DNA of 64,000 nt from Rhodocytophaga rosea (GCF_010119975.1 NZ_CP048222.1:1054001-1118000), one strand, 5' to 3'; positions 38,767 through 48,741 are shown, counted from the first letter of the stretch. The notes: generated by a model not told the origin, from the sequence alone. Program-made: numbers and translations.

Positions 38767-41700
38767 TATAATAAAATCTTCGCCCAGTTCTAAGTATTCC
38801 ACACCGGCCTGCATCGATTGTTCTTCCTGTTTTTCTACCAGCACAGTGATCTGGTGTTCATGGGCAGGCACTAGTACAGACCAGGGTTTAGTTGCTTGTA
38901 AAGAAGCTCTTGCCACACCTTCTCTGGCTGTATCAATTAATACATATTTTCCTGTAAAATCCCTGGCCGATTGTACCATCGAAAATTTGGTAATAAAATC
39001 CACATACGGCAGTGTACGCATAAAACTGAGAATATCCGAACTGTATATTTTGCCGCCTAGCTCAATCCCTTTCTGATTGGCAAATATATTCCTCGACAAA
39101 TGCCTGTTAATTTGTTCATTTAGTTTCTGAATATAAAAGCCATAGCTGTATCCGCTGGTGAATTTTACATTACAAATGATACGGATGCGTTCGTACTGAG
39201 GATTACGCACTTCTACTTTCACAAACGGAGAGGTAAACTGCTGTATATAAGATTTCACCTGGTATAGTACCTCACTACTCACTGTAGGTTCACTGGGATT
39301 AGCTGCAAATTGATAATACGGTGTTACTACAATCAACACACTGCCAGGGGAATCCAGATTTTTACTGGTCATGTTGGGCAGGCAGGTCGCTTTGAAAATA
39401 GAAGGAAATTTCTCCAGTACCAGTCTTTCATAATCCCAGGTCATGATGGCTCTGTCTTTATGCCGCAGGCGCTCAGCTACTCTGGTATAAAACTTAGGCA
39501 TACTTTCTCTGGGCATGCCTCCAAAAGAATCCAAAGGCTGCACTACCGATTGTATTCCTTCAATGGTATCTATGGAACGCTGAATGGTAAAAGCCGGCAA
39601 TACTTTCTCCAGATACTTTCCTTCCCAGTTACTTTTTTCGGATAAGGTAGCCGTTAACACTTGTGTAAATACACTCACGGTTTTGGAAGCAACCCGTATG
39701 TTTTTCAATACAGCTACTCTTAACCAGTATAGGTCTGGATCAACAATGGTATTGCCCTTTTTGAGCTGGTAAGGTAATTCTACCATAATAATTCCGGTTT
39801 TGAGAAAACCATTGGTATCATCACGAAGTATTTTGGAAGGTGCCAGTAAATACCACTCATTATCCATCAAATAACTCCACTCTACTACCGGCGGATCATC
39901 TTCGGAAGAAACCGTAGAATCGTCCATCATTTCGAACAGAAACGAAACCGTTTGGGCTGGCTGAACGCCCATGAGTCCGATTAACAAACAGCCTTCAAAG
40001 TCGTACGATGGCAATACATAGGTAAGTTGCCTGGAATTATCCGGGTAGACCATATTTTCGCCAAAGGGATGAATATGAAAAATCTGGCCTTTGGAGGCTG
40101 ATTTTTCGGTTTTGCGGGAACGGTCTTTCAAAGAAATAATGGAGGAAGAAGCATAATCCAGGGTAATAGATTTCACCAGTGGCGTATAAGGTGGATTAGG
40201 CATTTTCCTGAGGTCTTTGGCAGATTTGGTTTTGCTATTGAAAAAGCCGGATTTTGAATTGGCAATGGCTACTTCCGATAATACTGAAGGATACACACTA
40301 TGCGCAAAGGCAAAGTCCGGTTTATTTAATTCAAGTTTAATAAATCCCCGCCTGGTGGTGTGTGTATACACCAGCTTATCTTCTATAGCGGCATAATTAG
40401 AAGGCAGCCGGATGTTTTTAATATCAATTGTATTGATAGAGGTTTTATTATGCAAGGCAGCATCAGGCTGTAGCTTTCCATTCAGTCCATTTTTATCCAC
40501 GGTTCTGAATAACTTCACATGTTGCTGTTCCGATAGAGTGTCAGGTTTCCAGCGGCCTTCATCCAGCACGGATAAAGTAGCTTCATATACAGTATTGTCT
40601 ATTTTGAGGCCGTAGCCATCATAATATCCCAGAAATCCATTGCTATGTCTGGGCAGATCAAACCATTCGATATGTATATTTAATTTTTCCAGCGGCTTTT
40701 GAAATACTTCATTGCTGCCAATCAACAAATAATTTCCTACACTGGGTAAAGGGCCAAAAGGATAATACGGTGTATCAAGGTTGAGCTGGCCAATCTGATT
40801 ATAAAGCTGCAGGTTTTTTACGCCTTTTACCTGTGTATTCACCGTTACCTGCTCCAGCACCATATTACTTAGCAAAGAATACAGGTACACATAAGACTCG
40901 CTATTGAGCAGCAGCCTGACAATGGGTAATTCTGTAGCAAAACGTCCGGAATGTACTTCATCATCAAAGCCGATAATAGCAGGTTCAGTATAGCCCAGGT
41001 CAAAACGTATGTTCAGCAGGAAATTTTTCTCATCTTGTGTCACTACGTATTTATGTACCTGGTACCATCCCTGGTCGCTTGTAACAGATATGAGAAAAGC
41101 ATCCAGAAATATTTTGATGAACGTTTCTTTCTCAGAAGTTCTGGAAGTAAAGGCAATATCTTCAATATATTGTTTGAATCTGGGAAAACTTTGTTCTGAA
41201 AATGTAAAGCCCAGGCTTATTTCCCGGTTCCCTTCACGCATCAGTAAAGTTGGAGAGGCTACGGCAAAACCCATGGTCGCATTGGTCATGGTTTTTTCTT
41301 TTATTCCTTTTCCAGTCTGGTCTTCGCCAAAGGTGGCATAGGTTTTTTTACGGATGTTTCCCGTAATATCAGCTACAGGTGCTTTTAATGGTATACCAGC
41401 CACCAGCATATTTCCGATAAGTGTCTTGCTGATCCCTCTGACATTTAAGGCCTTATTATACATAAAAATGGTATCCATGCGGTTGATCTTCACCCGGTTA
41501 ACCTGCAACTCACTGTCTGCCTGGTAAACAATATCATTGCCATTTTCGTCTTCGCCAGCCAGAAAACCGGTGCCTTGTTTCACCTGAGCTACCTGGGCTG
41601 CATCGTCAATAAGAAATTTCAGGTATACGGTATCCGGAACCGGTGGCTTAGGTTTCTGTTTAAGAATAGACAGGTAGTAAAAATCCAGATGCCGTCTGGT

Positions 41701-42519
41701 AAGATTATTTATATTTCCCTGGGCAATCGTAAACAATTTCAGAAAAGAGATAAATAAGGCAACTTCCGGATAATGAATATCTGTTTGTAAGGACTGCGCC
41801 AGATATTCCGGAGATTTTAATTTAAGATACAGAAGCGTTTCGTAGAATGCCTGAAACAATTGTTGTAAACTTTCAGTGGCCAGATCTATTTTTTCTTTCA
41901 GTGTATCGCCTTCATATATTGCTGAAGAAGGCTCAAATTCGGATAGTCCCCAGAAGAGTCCAAAAGATGTATAATCCAGGCCGATTTTTTCTCCCAATGC
42001 CTCCGCTTGTTCAGCTCCTTCATCATAAGATTTCAGTTTACCTAAGGCTACGCTCAGTTTGCCATAAATGGCATTCGTAATTTCATTCCTGACACTTACC
42101 TGGGCGCTGGTAAAATCTTCTACGGCCTTTAGTTTAGTATGCCAGAATTCAAACAACTGGGCTATATCGTAAATCTCCTTAAAGCACAAACGCAGGTAAT
42201 GCAGTTTTTTTGCCGGATTGAGAAAAAGGCGGGCTTTATATATATATTGTTTAAAACGGGCTTCTGTTTTTACCGGCTCTGTCTGGGCCATGGCTGCCAG
42301 AATCACCGTTTCGTCATTCAGAAACTCCGACCAGTCGCCATCTATTTGTCCATTAAGGTCATAAAAGTTAATAAGTTTAGCAAAACCAGTGGCAAATACC
42401 AGTAAATCTTCCAGAGAACGCTCGTCTATCTTTACGTAGTTAAAATCAAGCGCCTCCAGGAAACGATTGTCCTGGGCAGTACCACTGCTTATCACTTTTG
42501 AAAAATCTTCTGCCTTCAT
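38761..42519 (-). CDS. eCIS baseplate J-like protein (Afp11/gp6-like)
   Basis: 1252 residues. The most diagnostic part is near residue ~1045: SFGGMPRESMPKFYTRVAERLRHKDRAIMT, followed by WDYERLVLEKFPSIFKATC, typical of J/gp47-like baseplate wedge proteins of contractile injection systems. An immunoglobulin-like/beta-rich middle (VYLKFLIDDAAQVAQVKQGTGF, ADSELQVNRVKINRMDTIFMY) precedes it. The C-terminal part contains FVKVEVRNPQYERIRIICNVKFTSG, as in gp6-type proteins. It forms the wedge ring around the spike and triggers sheath contraction. It lies 98 bp downstream of the gp25 gene. Confidence 0.86.
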   Translation of the reverse strand: MKAEDFSKVISSGTAQDNRFLEALDFNYVKIDERSLEDLLVFATGFAKLINFYDLNGQIDGDWSEFLNDETVILAAMAQTEPVKTEARFKQYIYKARLFLNPAKKLHYLRLCFKEIYDIAQLFEFWHTKLKAVEDFTSAQVSVRNEITNAIYGKLSVALGKLKSYDEGAEQAEALGEKIGLDYTSFGLFWGLSEFEPSSAIYEGDTLKEKIDLATESLQQLFQAFYETLLYLKLKSPEYLAQSLQTDIHYPEVALFISFLKLFTIAQGNINNLTRRHLDFYYLSILKQKPKPPVPDTVYLKFLIDDAAQVAQVKQGTGFLAGEDENGNDIVYQADSELQVNRVKINRMDTIFMYNKALNVRGISKTLIGNMLVAGIPLKAPVADITGNIRKKTYATFGEDQTGKGIKEKTMTNATMGFAVASPTLLMREGNREISLGFTFSEQSFPRFKQYIEDIAFTSRTSEKETFIKIFLDAFLISVTSDQGWYQVHKYVVTQDEKNFLLNIRFDLGYTEPAIIGFDDEVHSGRFATELPIVRLLLNSESYVYLYSLLSNMVLEQVTVNTQVKGVKNLQLYNQIGQLNLDTPYYPFGPLPSVGNYLLIGSNEVFQKPLEKLNIHIEWFDLPRHSNGFLGYYDGYGLKIDNTVYEATLSVLDEGRWKPDTLSEQQHVKLFRTVDKNGLNGKLQPDAALHNKTSINTIDIKNIRLPSNYAAIEDKLVYTHTTRRGFIKLELNKPDFAFAHSVYPSVLSEVAIANSKSGFFNSKTKSAKDLRKMPNPPYTPLVKSITLDYASSSIISLKDRSRKTEKSASKGQIFHIHPFGENMVYPDNSRQLTYVLPSYDFEGCLLIGLMGVQPAQTVSFLFEMMDDSTVSSEDDPPVVEWSYLMDNEWYLLAPSKILRDDTNGFLKTGIIMVELPYQLKKGNTIVDPDLYWLRVAVLKNIRVASKTVSVFTQVLTATLSEKSNWEGKYLEKVLPAFTIQRSIDTIEGIQSVVQPLDSFGGMPRESMPKFYTRVAERLRHKDRAIMTWDYERLVLEKFPSIFKATCLPNMTSKNLDSPGSVLIVVTPYYQFAANPSEPTVSSEVLYQVKSYIQQFTSPFVKVEVRNPQYERIRIICNVKFTSGYSYGFYIQKLNEQINRHLSRNIFANQKGIELGGKIYSSDILSFMRTLPYVDFITKFSMVQSARDFTGKYVLIDTAREGVARASLQATKPWSVLVPAHEHQITVLVEKQEEQSMQAGVEYLELGEDFIIE

Positions 42520-42617
42520 GGTCAGCGCTTACTTAATTCAACATTAAAAGATTGGAAGATTTGGCAGATTTGAAGCTTACTAAATTAGCCTTGCAAGCCT
42601 ACAATCTTACAATTCAT

Positions 42618-43049
42618 TTACAGACTAGCCGGCTTATAGCGGACTTCATTGCCCTCAATAATATAGAATGGATATACCATATTACTTCGGGTATTTGTTT
42701 TTCTGATGATATATATTAATTCTATCAGTAACAACCCATCTATATGTTCATCTAATTTTATATCTACCTGATTGAGAGTGATTCTGGGTTCAAAATAGAG
42801 CACAGCAAATTCAATTTTGCTTTTCATTTCATTGATAAGCGTACTGTTCACCGATTGAAACACAAAAGAATCCAGATCGCATCCATATTGAGGTAACATG
42901 ATTCTTTCGCCAGGTCTGGTAGACATAAGAATTTGCAGGCTTTCCCGGATGTCCTCTTCTTCTGAAACCAGCATCACACTGCCAGACCGTTTATCGAAAG
43001 TAGGTGGAAACTGCCAGCCAATTCCCAGAAAAGTTTTACGGTGTTTCAT
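42618..43049 (-). CDS. GPW/gp25 family baseplate protein (Afp9-like)
   Basis: 143 residues. The gp25 signature is clear: GIGWQFPPTFDKRSGSVMLV, then EEDIRESLQILMSTRPGERIMLPQYGCDL, where the EED...ILxTxxGERxMxPxYGC pattern includes the conserved Arg-Pro-Gly-Glu-Arg. gp25 contacts the sheath-like start of the tail and links baseplate wedges to the first sheath ring. It is 34 bp downstream of the PAAR gene and starts the baseplate-wedge block. Confidence 0.93.
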   Translation of the reverse strand: MKHRKTFLGIGWQFPPTFDKRSGSVMLVSEEEDIRESLQILMSTRPGERIMLPQYGCDLDSFVFQSVNSTLINEMKSKIEFAVLYFEPRITLNQVDIKLDEHIDGLLLIELIYIIRKTNTRSNMVYPFYIIEGNEVRYKPASL

Positions 43050-43083
43050 GATAATTTAGTCATTGGTCATTCGTAATTAATAA

Positions 43084-43374
43084 TTATCCTCCAATCATTA
43101 CTGTCATACAGCCCAAAATAATAGTTCCGCCATGTGCGGTAGAATCACCTAGTCTGGCAGCAGGCATCCCTCCTATTAACACAGTAGCTGAGCCTTTAAT
43201 AATGGTATCTGGTGGGCCAGTGCAAACGACTATATCTCCTACTATGGCAGCAGGCATCCCCCCAATCAATACAGTAGGGCATCCTGGCCCTATAATGGGG
43301 CCACCTACATGTGGTACTAATGCAGTTAGCATCGGGCAAACATGCATATCGGTAGATCTGGCAGCTGGAGGCAT
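43084..43374 (-). CDS. PAAR-domain spike-tip protein (Afp10-like)
   Basis: 96 residues of almost pure PAAR repeats: PPAARSTDMHVCPM, TVLIGGMPAAIVGDIVVCTGPPD, ATVLIGGMPAARLGDSTAHGG and TVMIGG. Ligands for the tip metal (His, Cys) are visible in DMHVC, VVCTG and AHGG. PAAR proteins sharpen the VgrG spike. No C-terminal effector domain is fused. It follows the VgrG-like gene by 47 bp. Confidence 0.95.
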   Translation of the reverse strand: MPPAARSTDMHVCPMLTALVPHVGGPIIGPGCPTVLIGGMPAAIVGDIVVCTGPPDTIIKGSATVLIGGMPAARLGDSTAHGGTIILGCMTVMIGG

Positions 43375-43421
43375 AGACTTATGAATTATAAATGACTAAG
43401 TAATTTTTCAATTTTCCATTC

Positions 43422-45209
43422 TCAATTAATCATTACAATGCCGCCTTTGATGGTCGTCTGGCCGGAACCTTTTACTTCTGTCATGGCACCTTCCGCAGCA
43501 AACTTCATACTGCCTTTCATAGCTACATTCATTCCTTCTACTTTGGCATCCCCTGTTGCTTTCGCCTCTATATTACCCTGTGCTTCCATCACTATTTTTC
43601 CTTGTGCCTTCATGATAATATCTTTCTGACTGGTAATAGCGATCCCCTCCTTATTCATCTCTATTTTATTTTTGTTCTGATCCTCAATAATGATATTCCT
43701 TTCGTCATCATTCAGGGTAATAGAGTTTCCGCCGGGCGTCTCAATTTTTGTAATTTTTTTCTCGTCATCAAAGGTGATCTTAAGCTTGCTTCTGGTAACA
43801 AATCCTTTGGTCTTATTGGTATTTTCCGGTATGAAAGGCGGTTTAGAACTTTTACTGTGTACAGAACCCATAATAATGGGATACTGTGGATCTTCATTCA
43901 GAAAACCAACAATCACTTCGTCGCCCACCTCCGGATAAAAAAATGTACCCGACTCATTGGTAGCATACATGGTAGATAGCCTGGCCCACCAGCCCTGGTT
44001 ATCTCCCAGGATTGGAATTTTTATTTGTATGCGGTATTCTCCAGCTTCGTCTTCGTCAATTTTGACCACTTTTGCTATGAACAAGCCCTTCATCGGAGCC
44101 ACCATTCCCGATGCCGGAGGCGCATCAATTAAAGGGGTTTCTTCGGAAAACCAATCAAAGGAAAGCCCCATTTCAGCCGTAGTAGTCCAGTTTCCTTCTT
44201 CCACAATGTGGGTCACCCCACTTACAAAAGCCTTTCCATTAAACTGGCTGCTCAATCCGGATAATTCTATCAGGGTACCGGGCTTTATAGCGGCTGTGCC
44301 TATGCAGGTTACTGTACCTTTAATTTTCGATAAATACGACCGGGTATGCTTGGCATTGGCCCAGGCTTCCAGCACACTTACATCTTTAATGCCGGCAGTT
44401 GTCTGCAATAAATACTCATCTAATCCGATGGTTTGAGCCAGCTTAGAAGATGGGGTACTGCCCTGACTAAGCTCATCGGGCGTTTTTGAAGAAGATTCTA
44501 CCAGTGCCTGTTTATCTGAATCCCAGGCATGGGCAACCACTTTTGTGAGCTGCGTACGGGCATCCATATCCGCCTGAAAATCATACATATTAACGCCATA
44601 GGTTATCGAAACGACCGGTTCGCTGCTTAGGTCAGGTTTTTTTACAAGCAGTTTTCCATCATCAGTGATGGCAACTAGTCCATTGATTTCAGCACGCATC
44701 ATCACAAAATCCCAGTCGGTACAATAGTGCTGTATTACTTCTTTGTGCTGAAAAGTAGTGGCATCTATTTGTTTTTCTATGCCATACGCATTTATTATTT
44801 CCGTCAGAATATCACTATCTTTTTTCTTAACAAACAATTTATTTTTTCTACCCACGGTGAGTTTAACCGCTTTGTCTTTGCATTCAATGCTTAAATAAGA
44901 ATCACCGGATTTAGTAATTTTTAATCCATGCTTAATAATAATGCCTTTAAATATGGTTTTATTATTGTTTTCATACCCCGCCTGAATTTCTATTTCCACA
45001 CCCGGAGCGAAATCCTTGGAGTCACTCTGGTTCCAGGGTTGATTTTCAGATACACCACCATCTACTATTTTCAATTTAGCGGTAGAAATCTTATTAATTC
45101 CTTTTGTAACCTGAATAGACATCAGGTCATACCCGGCTGTATTCACCTTGCCATTGGTAAGGATGTTATAAGATACAACTCCTCCTTCCTGTTCTTGATT
45201 ACCAGCCAT
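43422..45209 (-). CDS. VgrG-like spike protein (Afp8; gpD-gp5 fusion)
   Basis: 595 residues. An N-terminal gpD/gp27-like region (VTKGINKISTAKLKIVDGG, LFVKKKDSDILTEIINAYGIE, VIQHYCTDWDFVMMRAEING) is followed by an OB-fold gp5 domain (GLFIAKVVKIDEDEAGEYRIQIKIP, FYPEVGDEVIVGFLNEDPQYPIIMGSV) at ~370-460. The C-terminus is a triple-stranded beta-helix needle (KIVMEAQGNIEAKATGDAKVEG, GQTTIKGGIVMIN). No lysozyme or effector domain is inserted. It starts 4 bp after the end of the LysM gene, so the two are tightly coupled. Confidence 0.95.
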   Translation of the reverse strand: MAGNQEQEGGVVSYNILTNGKVNTAGYDLMSIQVTKGINKISTAKLKIVDGGVSENQPWNQSDSKDFAPGVEIEIQAGYENNNKTIFKGIIIKHGLKITKSGDSYLSIECKDKAVKLTVGRKNKLFVKKKDSDILTEIINAYGIEKQIDATTFQHKEVIQHYCTDWDFVMMRAEINGLVAITDDGKLLVKKPDLSSEPVVSITYGVNMYDFQADMDARTQLTKVVAHAWDSDKQALVESSSKTPDELSQGSTPSSKLAQTIGLDEYLLQTTAGIKDVSVLEAWANAKHTRSYLSKIKGTVTCIGTAAIKPGTLIELSGLSSQFNGKAFVSGVTHIVEEGNWTTTAEMGLSFDWFSEETPLIDAPPASGMVAPMKGLFIAKVVKIDEDEAGEYRIQIKIPILGDNQGWWARLSTMYATNESGTFFYPEVGDEVIVGFLNEDPQYPIIMGSVHSKSSKPPFIPENTNKTKGFVTRSKLKITFDDEKKITKIETPGGNSITLNDDERNIIIEDQNKNKIEMNKEGIAITSQKDIIMKAQGKIVMEAQGNIEAKATGDAKVEGMNVAMKGSMKFAAEGAMTEVKGSGQTTIKGGIVMIN

Positions 45210-45213
45210 ATGT

Positions 45214-45885
45214 TTATTTAATAGGAGGAAATAGTAGAGTAGTACCGGGAATTAGGTTTCTGAAATTAACCAATCCGTTTATTCTGGCCACTTGCACATA
45301 TAGGGTGCTGTCTTTATAAATTTTATTACACATCAGTGGAAGGGTATCTCCTTCATTTACGACCAGCGTATGAGATAAATCCGGTGAATTCCGGTTTTCC
45401 CGCTTATTTTGTTCATCAGGCGTGCTTGCTCCATTGAAACTCAAACCCAATTTTGCCCGGAGAGGGTCGCCATCAGAATCAAAAAGGGTGTAACTAATGT
45501 CGCAGGTTGTAATACGGCCTTTAAATTCGAGTGTTCCCCAGTTTATCTTGGTATAGGGCGGTTCATGAATCTTGCCATCAAAAGCAAGGGCTACTTTCAG
45601 AAATTTGTTTACCAGATCTGTTACCGTTTTTTTAGGTGTTTGCCCGTCATCATCAATAGCACCAGTACCATCTAAATACAAATCGAAAGATATTGTTTCC
45701 GGTTCTGTATTTTTGTATTTGGATTCAGAACCTGCCCTTCCAGGTGGCTGGCTTTGATTGCTAAGGGATACGCTCAGCTTGCGGCTGATGGTAGCCGGAT
45801 TAATAAGGGCAATAAATGTCTCTTTGGGTTGTCCCTCACAAGTAGCATTCTGATATGACCCAATTTTCAATTTGGTTAAGCTCAT
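45214..45885 (-). CDS. LysM-containing hub protein of the eCIS (Afp7-like)
   Basis: 223 residues. The N-terminal ~160 residues (KETFIALINPATISRKLSVSLS, PETISFDLYLDGTGAI, WGTLEFKGRITTCDISYTLFD) are the CIS_spike_tip/tube-initiator fold found in Afp7-type proteins. A C-terminal LysM domain follows (HTLVVNEGDTLPLMCNKIY...LIPGTTLLFPP). The Afp7 homologue links the inner tube to the VgrG spike, and its LysM may contact peptidoglycan. The spacing of 4 bp to the spike gene and 6 bp from the preceding DUF5908 gene shows a tightly packed operon. Confidence 0.88.
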   Translation of the reverse strand: MSLTKLKIGSYQNATCEGQPKETFIALINPATISRKLSVSLSNQSQPPGRAGSESKYKNTEPETISFDLYLDGTGAIDDDGQTPKKTVTDLVNKFLKVALAFDGKIHEPPYTKINWGTLEFKGRITTCDISYTLFDSDGDPLRAKLGLSFNGASTPDEQNKRENRNSPDLSHTLVVNEGDTLPLMCNKIYKDSTLYVQVARINGLVNFRNLIPGTTLLFPPIK

Positions 45886-45891
45886 TAGCTG

Positions 45892-46056
45892 CTATCTTTC
45901 CAGTTTGGCTTCTAACTTTTCCATTACTTTCTCTACACATTCCTCCACAATTTCCCTAACAGATATAGCTGGCATTCGGTTGGGGTCGTGTATTTGTGGA
46001 TGAGATTTATCCTGGACAATAATCCGGACTACCAGCTCTTTAATTTCAATGGGCAT
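45892..46056 (-). CDS. DUF5908 family small protein of the eCIS (Afp6-like position)
   Basis: 54 residues from the ATG at 46056 (MPIEIKELVVRIIVQDK); an in-frame ATG 30 bp upstream exists but adds residues not typical of the family. The C-terminal half is a charged amphipathic helix (VREIVEECVEKVMEKLEAKLER). The MPIEIKELVV(R/K) opening is the hallmark of DUF5908, found next to the tube gene in eCIS loci. Its structural role is uncertain. Confidence 0.82.
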   Translation of the reverse strand: MPIEIKELVVRIIVQDKSHPQIHDPNRMPAISVREIVEECVEKVMEKLEAKLER

Positions 46057-46096
46057 AAATGTAAGTGTAGAGAAATTTGTATTCAATTTGAATCAA

Positions 46097-46564
46097 TTAT
46101 TCACTTGGGTGTACCAGCTCGAATTTTGTGTAAGTAAACTGTAGGGTAGCCACTACGATTTCATTATTGCTTGCATTAAAATTTGAAATCTCAAATTTAG
46201 TAGGGTAAGCTTTTTTAAAGCTCCATGACATAATGGGCTGATGCTTCTCCACCGAAAGCAAACTCACTAAAATATCTTTCCGCTGAATGTTCATAAAGTT
46301 TGATTGTATGGTATCGCGGCACCATTTATCCAGTTTGGAACCTTGTACCACCAGTCCTCTTTTTAAAACCAAAGGGGAATACTGAACAGATTGGGGGAGA
46401 CGGTGAACAAATCCGTTTTCCCCTCCTTCTGTTACATCTTCTGTTTTGATCTCCATGGAAATTCCGGAAGCTTCCTGAAAACCGGCATCGATTTCACCGA
46501 AAGTATTATCACTTACTTTTACTTTAAAATGAAAACCTACCGGTGGATAATAATAAGTTGCCAT
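46097..46564 (-). CDS. eCIS tail tube protein, second copy (Afp5-like)
   Basis: 155 residues. The gp19-type tube fold is visible: PPVGFHFKVKVSDNTFGEIDAGFQEASGIS, MEIKTEDVTEGGENGFVHRLP, VLKRGLVVQGSKLDKWC, and ISWSFKKAYPTKFEISNFNASNNEIVVATLQFTYT in two pieces. It resembles the next-upstream tube protein but is longer and lacks its KVPGLKKTSNITLKKG loop. By position it corresponds to Afp5, a hub-proximal tube ring. It begins 1 bp after the end of the tube gene. Confidence 0.92.
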   Translation of the reverse strand: MATYYYPPVGFHFKVKVSDNTFGEIDAGFQEASGISMEIKTEDVTEGGENGFVHRLPQSVQYSPLVLKRGLVVQGSKLDKWCRDTIQSNFMNIQRKDILVSLLSVEKHQPIMSWSFKKAYPTKFEISNFNASNNEIVVATLQFTYTKFELVHPSE

Positions 46565-46565
46565 T

Positions 46566-47006
46566 CTAACTTTCTGCTGTAAGTTCTATGCCTTCGTGTG
46601 CCAGTTCAAAAGTTTCAATGGCAATTTCATTAGCATCCGACTTAAGGTCTGGCGAAGATATTTTAACTGGAAAGGCATGCCGGATGAGCCAGGTGAATAC
46701 GGCATGATGTTCTTCATCCAGCAATTTAATGGTGATATCCTTACGTCTGGCAGGATCAGTCTGGGAAAGATTATACCAGTCCCAAAGGGCATCATCGCCT
46801 TTAAACATACCTTTTTTGAGGGTAATGTTGCTGGTTTTTTTCAATCCAGGAACTTTCTGCACCAGAAAGCGCTCATCGTCGCCAGCACGGTAGTCAATGG
46901 TCTGGCTTTCCATTACCAGGCCTGTTACTTCTGTAAAAGATAATTCGCCGCCGTCCCATGTTACATCGAAGTGGAACTTCGGAATCGGCCATACTGCATC
47001 TGCCAT
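46566..47006 (-). CDS. eCIS tail tube protein (Afp1-like)
   Basis: 146 residues, a T4-like gp19 family tube protein: PIPKFHFDVTWDGGELSFTEVTGLVMESQ, IDYRAGDDERFLVQKVPGLKKTSNITLKKG, LLDEEHHAVFTWLIRHAFPVKI and a C-terminal NEIAIETFELAHEGIEL. It forms the hexameric inner tube that is expelled when the sheath contracts. It follows the sheath gene by 77 bp and should be expressed in large amounts. Confidence 0.94.
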   Translation of the reverse strand: MADAVWPIPKFHFDVTWDGGELSFTEVTGLVMESQTIDYRAGDDERFLVQKVPGLKKTSNITLKKGMFKGDDALWDWYNLSQTDPARRKDITIKLLDEEHHAVFTWLIRHAFPVKISSPDLKSDANEIAIETFELAHEGIELTAES

Positions 47007-47083
47007 AATTTTATGTTTTTAGGGTTTATGTTTATAATCAATTTCAAGTTGAAATTATTTATTAGATGTTAATTTTCTAATTC

Positions 47084-48712
47084 TTAGCTCTCCTGCATCT
47101 TTTGCTGGAAAGTAATTACAATGAATTCAGCCGGACGGGAAATAGCTACTTTCACACTAATGCGCATAATGCCATCCAGAATATCATTGGGAGTCATCGT
47201 GGTGCCTAGTCCAACCAGTACTTCATAAGCCTGATCTGGTGTAGTACCCACCAGACCACCCTGCCGCCATAGATCATCCAGGAAAGATGCAATCATGCTG
47301 CGGATCAGAATCCAGGTAGCTGCCGTATTGGGTTCGTACACATAGGCTTTGGCAGCGAGTTTAATAGACTGCTCCATGTAAATCAATGTCCGTCGAACGT
47401 TAATATAACGGTAATCCTGGCTGTTGCCATCCAAAGTTCTGGCACCCCAGATCACGGTACCCTGGCCGATAAAGGAACGGATCGCATTTACTGATTTACC
47501 GGTAACGGTTACATTAAGGTCTTCCTGATCGTCGTTGGTGAGTTTTACCACCGGGGCAATTACAGAATTGAAACCCACATTGGCTGGCGCTTTCCATACG
47601 CCTCTGGTATTATCTACTGCAGCATATACCCCTGCCATCCCTGCACTAGGTGGAATCACATTCATTTGCGCCCGTACCTTCTGCATAATGGTTTTAAATG
47701 TAGGACTGATTGCCAGTAAAGTCTGGTTGAGGGTGTCGGCATCTGTATCTGCCTGCGATAACTTCCGGACCTCTGTTTTAATTTCGTCTACTTTCTTTGG
47801 ATTATCGGTAGTCAGTTCAGCTTCTCTGGACAATAAAGTTTCAAGTTGATCGATATTGGAGACACTTTTATAGCTTACTTCTTCATTCTGCACAATGGAT
47901 GAATATACCCAGGGATAATAGGCAGCCCCATAACTTAAATTATTGGAACCTACTCCTTCCCGGAATCTGGTGATCACATCGTTTTCATCATAGGTTCTGG
48001 GCAAAAAGCCATTGTATACATCCAAAATAGCAAATCGGTTTCTCATCTTAAAGCCACAATGCAATAACATGGCCTGCTGCAAGGCATAACAATCGGCTTC
48101 TTCCAGCATTACTGCTTCCGGAATAATAAGCAAGGTAGGCTCTTCCTCACTGATGAGTACGCCTATCGCATCTTCCAGGGCTTTTTTATTAATTGAATTG
48201 ATTCTTCGTTTACCAGCATCAGCTGCTTTTCCGGCTTTTTCCACAATCTTCACGCCTGCGTCTTCTTTTGGAACTTCGTCTTTAGGTTCTTTAGTTGTTT
48301 TTTCAGGTTTGGCAGGCAAAGCAGGTGCATAATAAGAACCTACAGAAATCACATAGCAGTTTTTTCCGCCATTGGCAAAAAACATACGGATGCTGTTATA
48401 AAGCAAAAATTTGGAGGTCATATCCGACAGCAGGCTATATCCTTTTCCATCCAGTTCAAAATCAAATTCCTGCAAGGCATTGGGTGCTGCTTTAATCGTA
48501 AATGTGCCCGGAAATCCGCCACCAAAAATACTCTGATAGTCGGCCAGAGAAGTAACACGAATAGGGCGGTTGATGAGGGATTGTCCGCCTCGGCCTGCTT
48601 TTTCGGTATATCCGATAAAAGTAGGAACTGCCGTTGGGATACTGACCAGCGAGTTGGGGAAGGCTTTTTTCTCTTCCACATAAACCCCGGGGGTTGCTAA
48701 CGTTTGTGCCAT
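47084..48712 (-). CDS. eCIS contractile tail sheath protein
   Basis: 542 residues. The N-terminus MAQTLATPGVYVEEKKAFPNS with FIGYTEKAGRGGQSL is typical of eCIS sheaths. The C-terminal half is highly diagnostic: GVWKAPANVGFNSV, then VNAIRSFIGQGTVIWGARTLD, NVRRTLIYMEQSIK, FLDDLWRQGGLVGTTPDQAYEV and FIVITFQQKM. This is the conserved sheath core that assembles around the tube. Only one sheath gene is present, where Afp/PVC have two or three. The middle (AGKAADAGKRRINSI) is a Lys/Asp-rich variable insert likely on the outside of the sheath. Confidence 0.95.
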   Translation of the reverse strand: MAQTLATPGVYVEEKKAFPNSLVSIPTAVPTFIGYTEKAGRGGQSLINRPIRVTSLADYQSIFGGGFPGTFTIKAAPNALQEFDFELDGKGYSLLSDMTSKFLLYNSIRMFFANGGKNCYVISVGSYYAPALPAKPEKTTKEPKDEVPKEDAGVKIVEKAGKAADAGKRRINSINKKALEDAIGVLISEEEPTLLIIPEAVMLEEADCYALQQAMLLHCGFKMRNRFAILDVYNGFLPRTYDENDVITRFREGVGSNNLSYGAAYYPWVYSSIVQNEEVSYKSVSNIDQLETLLSREAELTTDNPKKVDEIKTEVRKLSQADTDADTLNQTLLAISPTFKTIMQKVRAQMNVIPPSAGMAGVYAAVDNTRGVWKAPANVGFNSVIAPVVKLTNDDQEDLNVTVTGKSVNAIRSFIGQGTVIWGARTLDGNSQDYRYINVRRTLIYMEQSIKLAAKAYVYEPNTAATWILIRSMIASFLDDLWRQGGLVGTTPDQAYEVLVGLGTTMTPNDILDGIMRISVKVAISRPAEFIVITFQQKMQES

Positions 48713-48741
48713 GATGAATAATTTGATTTGGGTGAGGAATG

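Noticed and set aside
47040-47056. AATTTCAAGTTGAAATT near-palindrome between sheath and tube genes
   Set aside because: Symmetric but with a one-base centre; too short to form a hairpin and AT-rich enough to occur by chance. No separate support for an operator.
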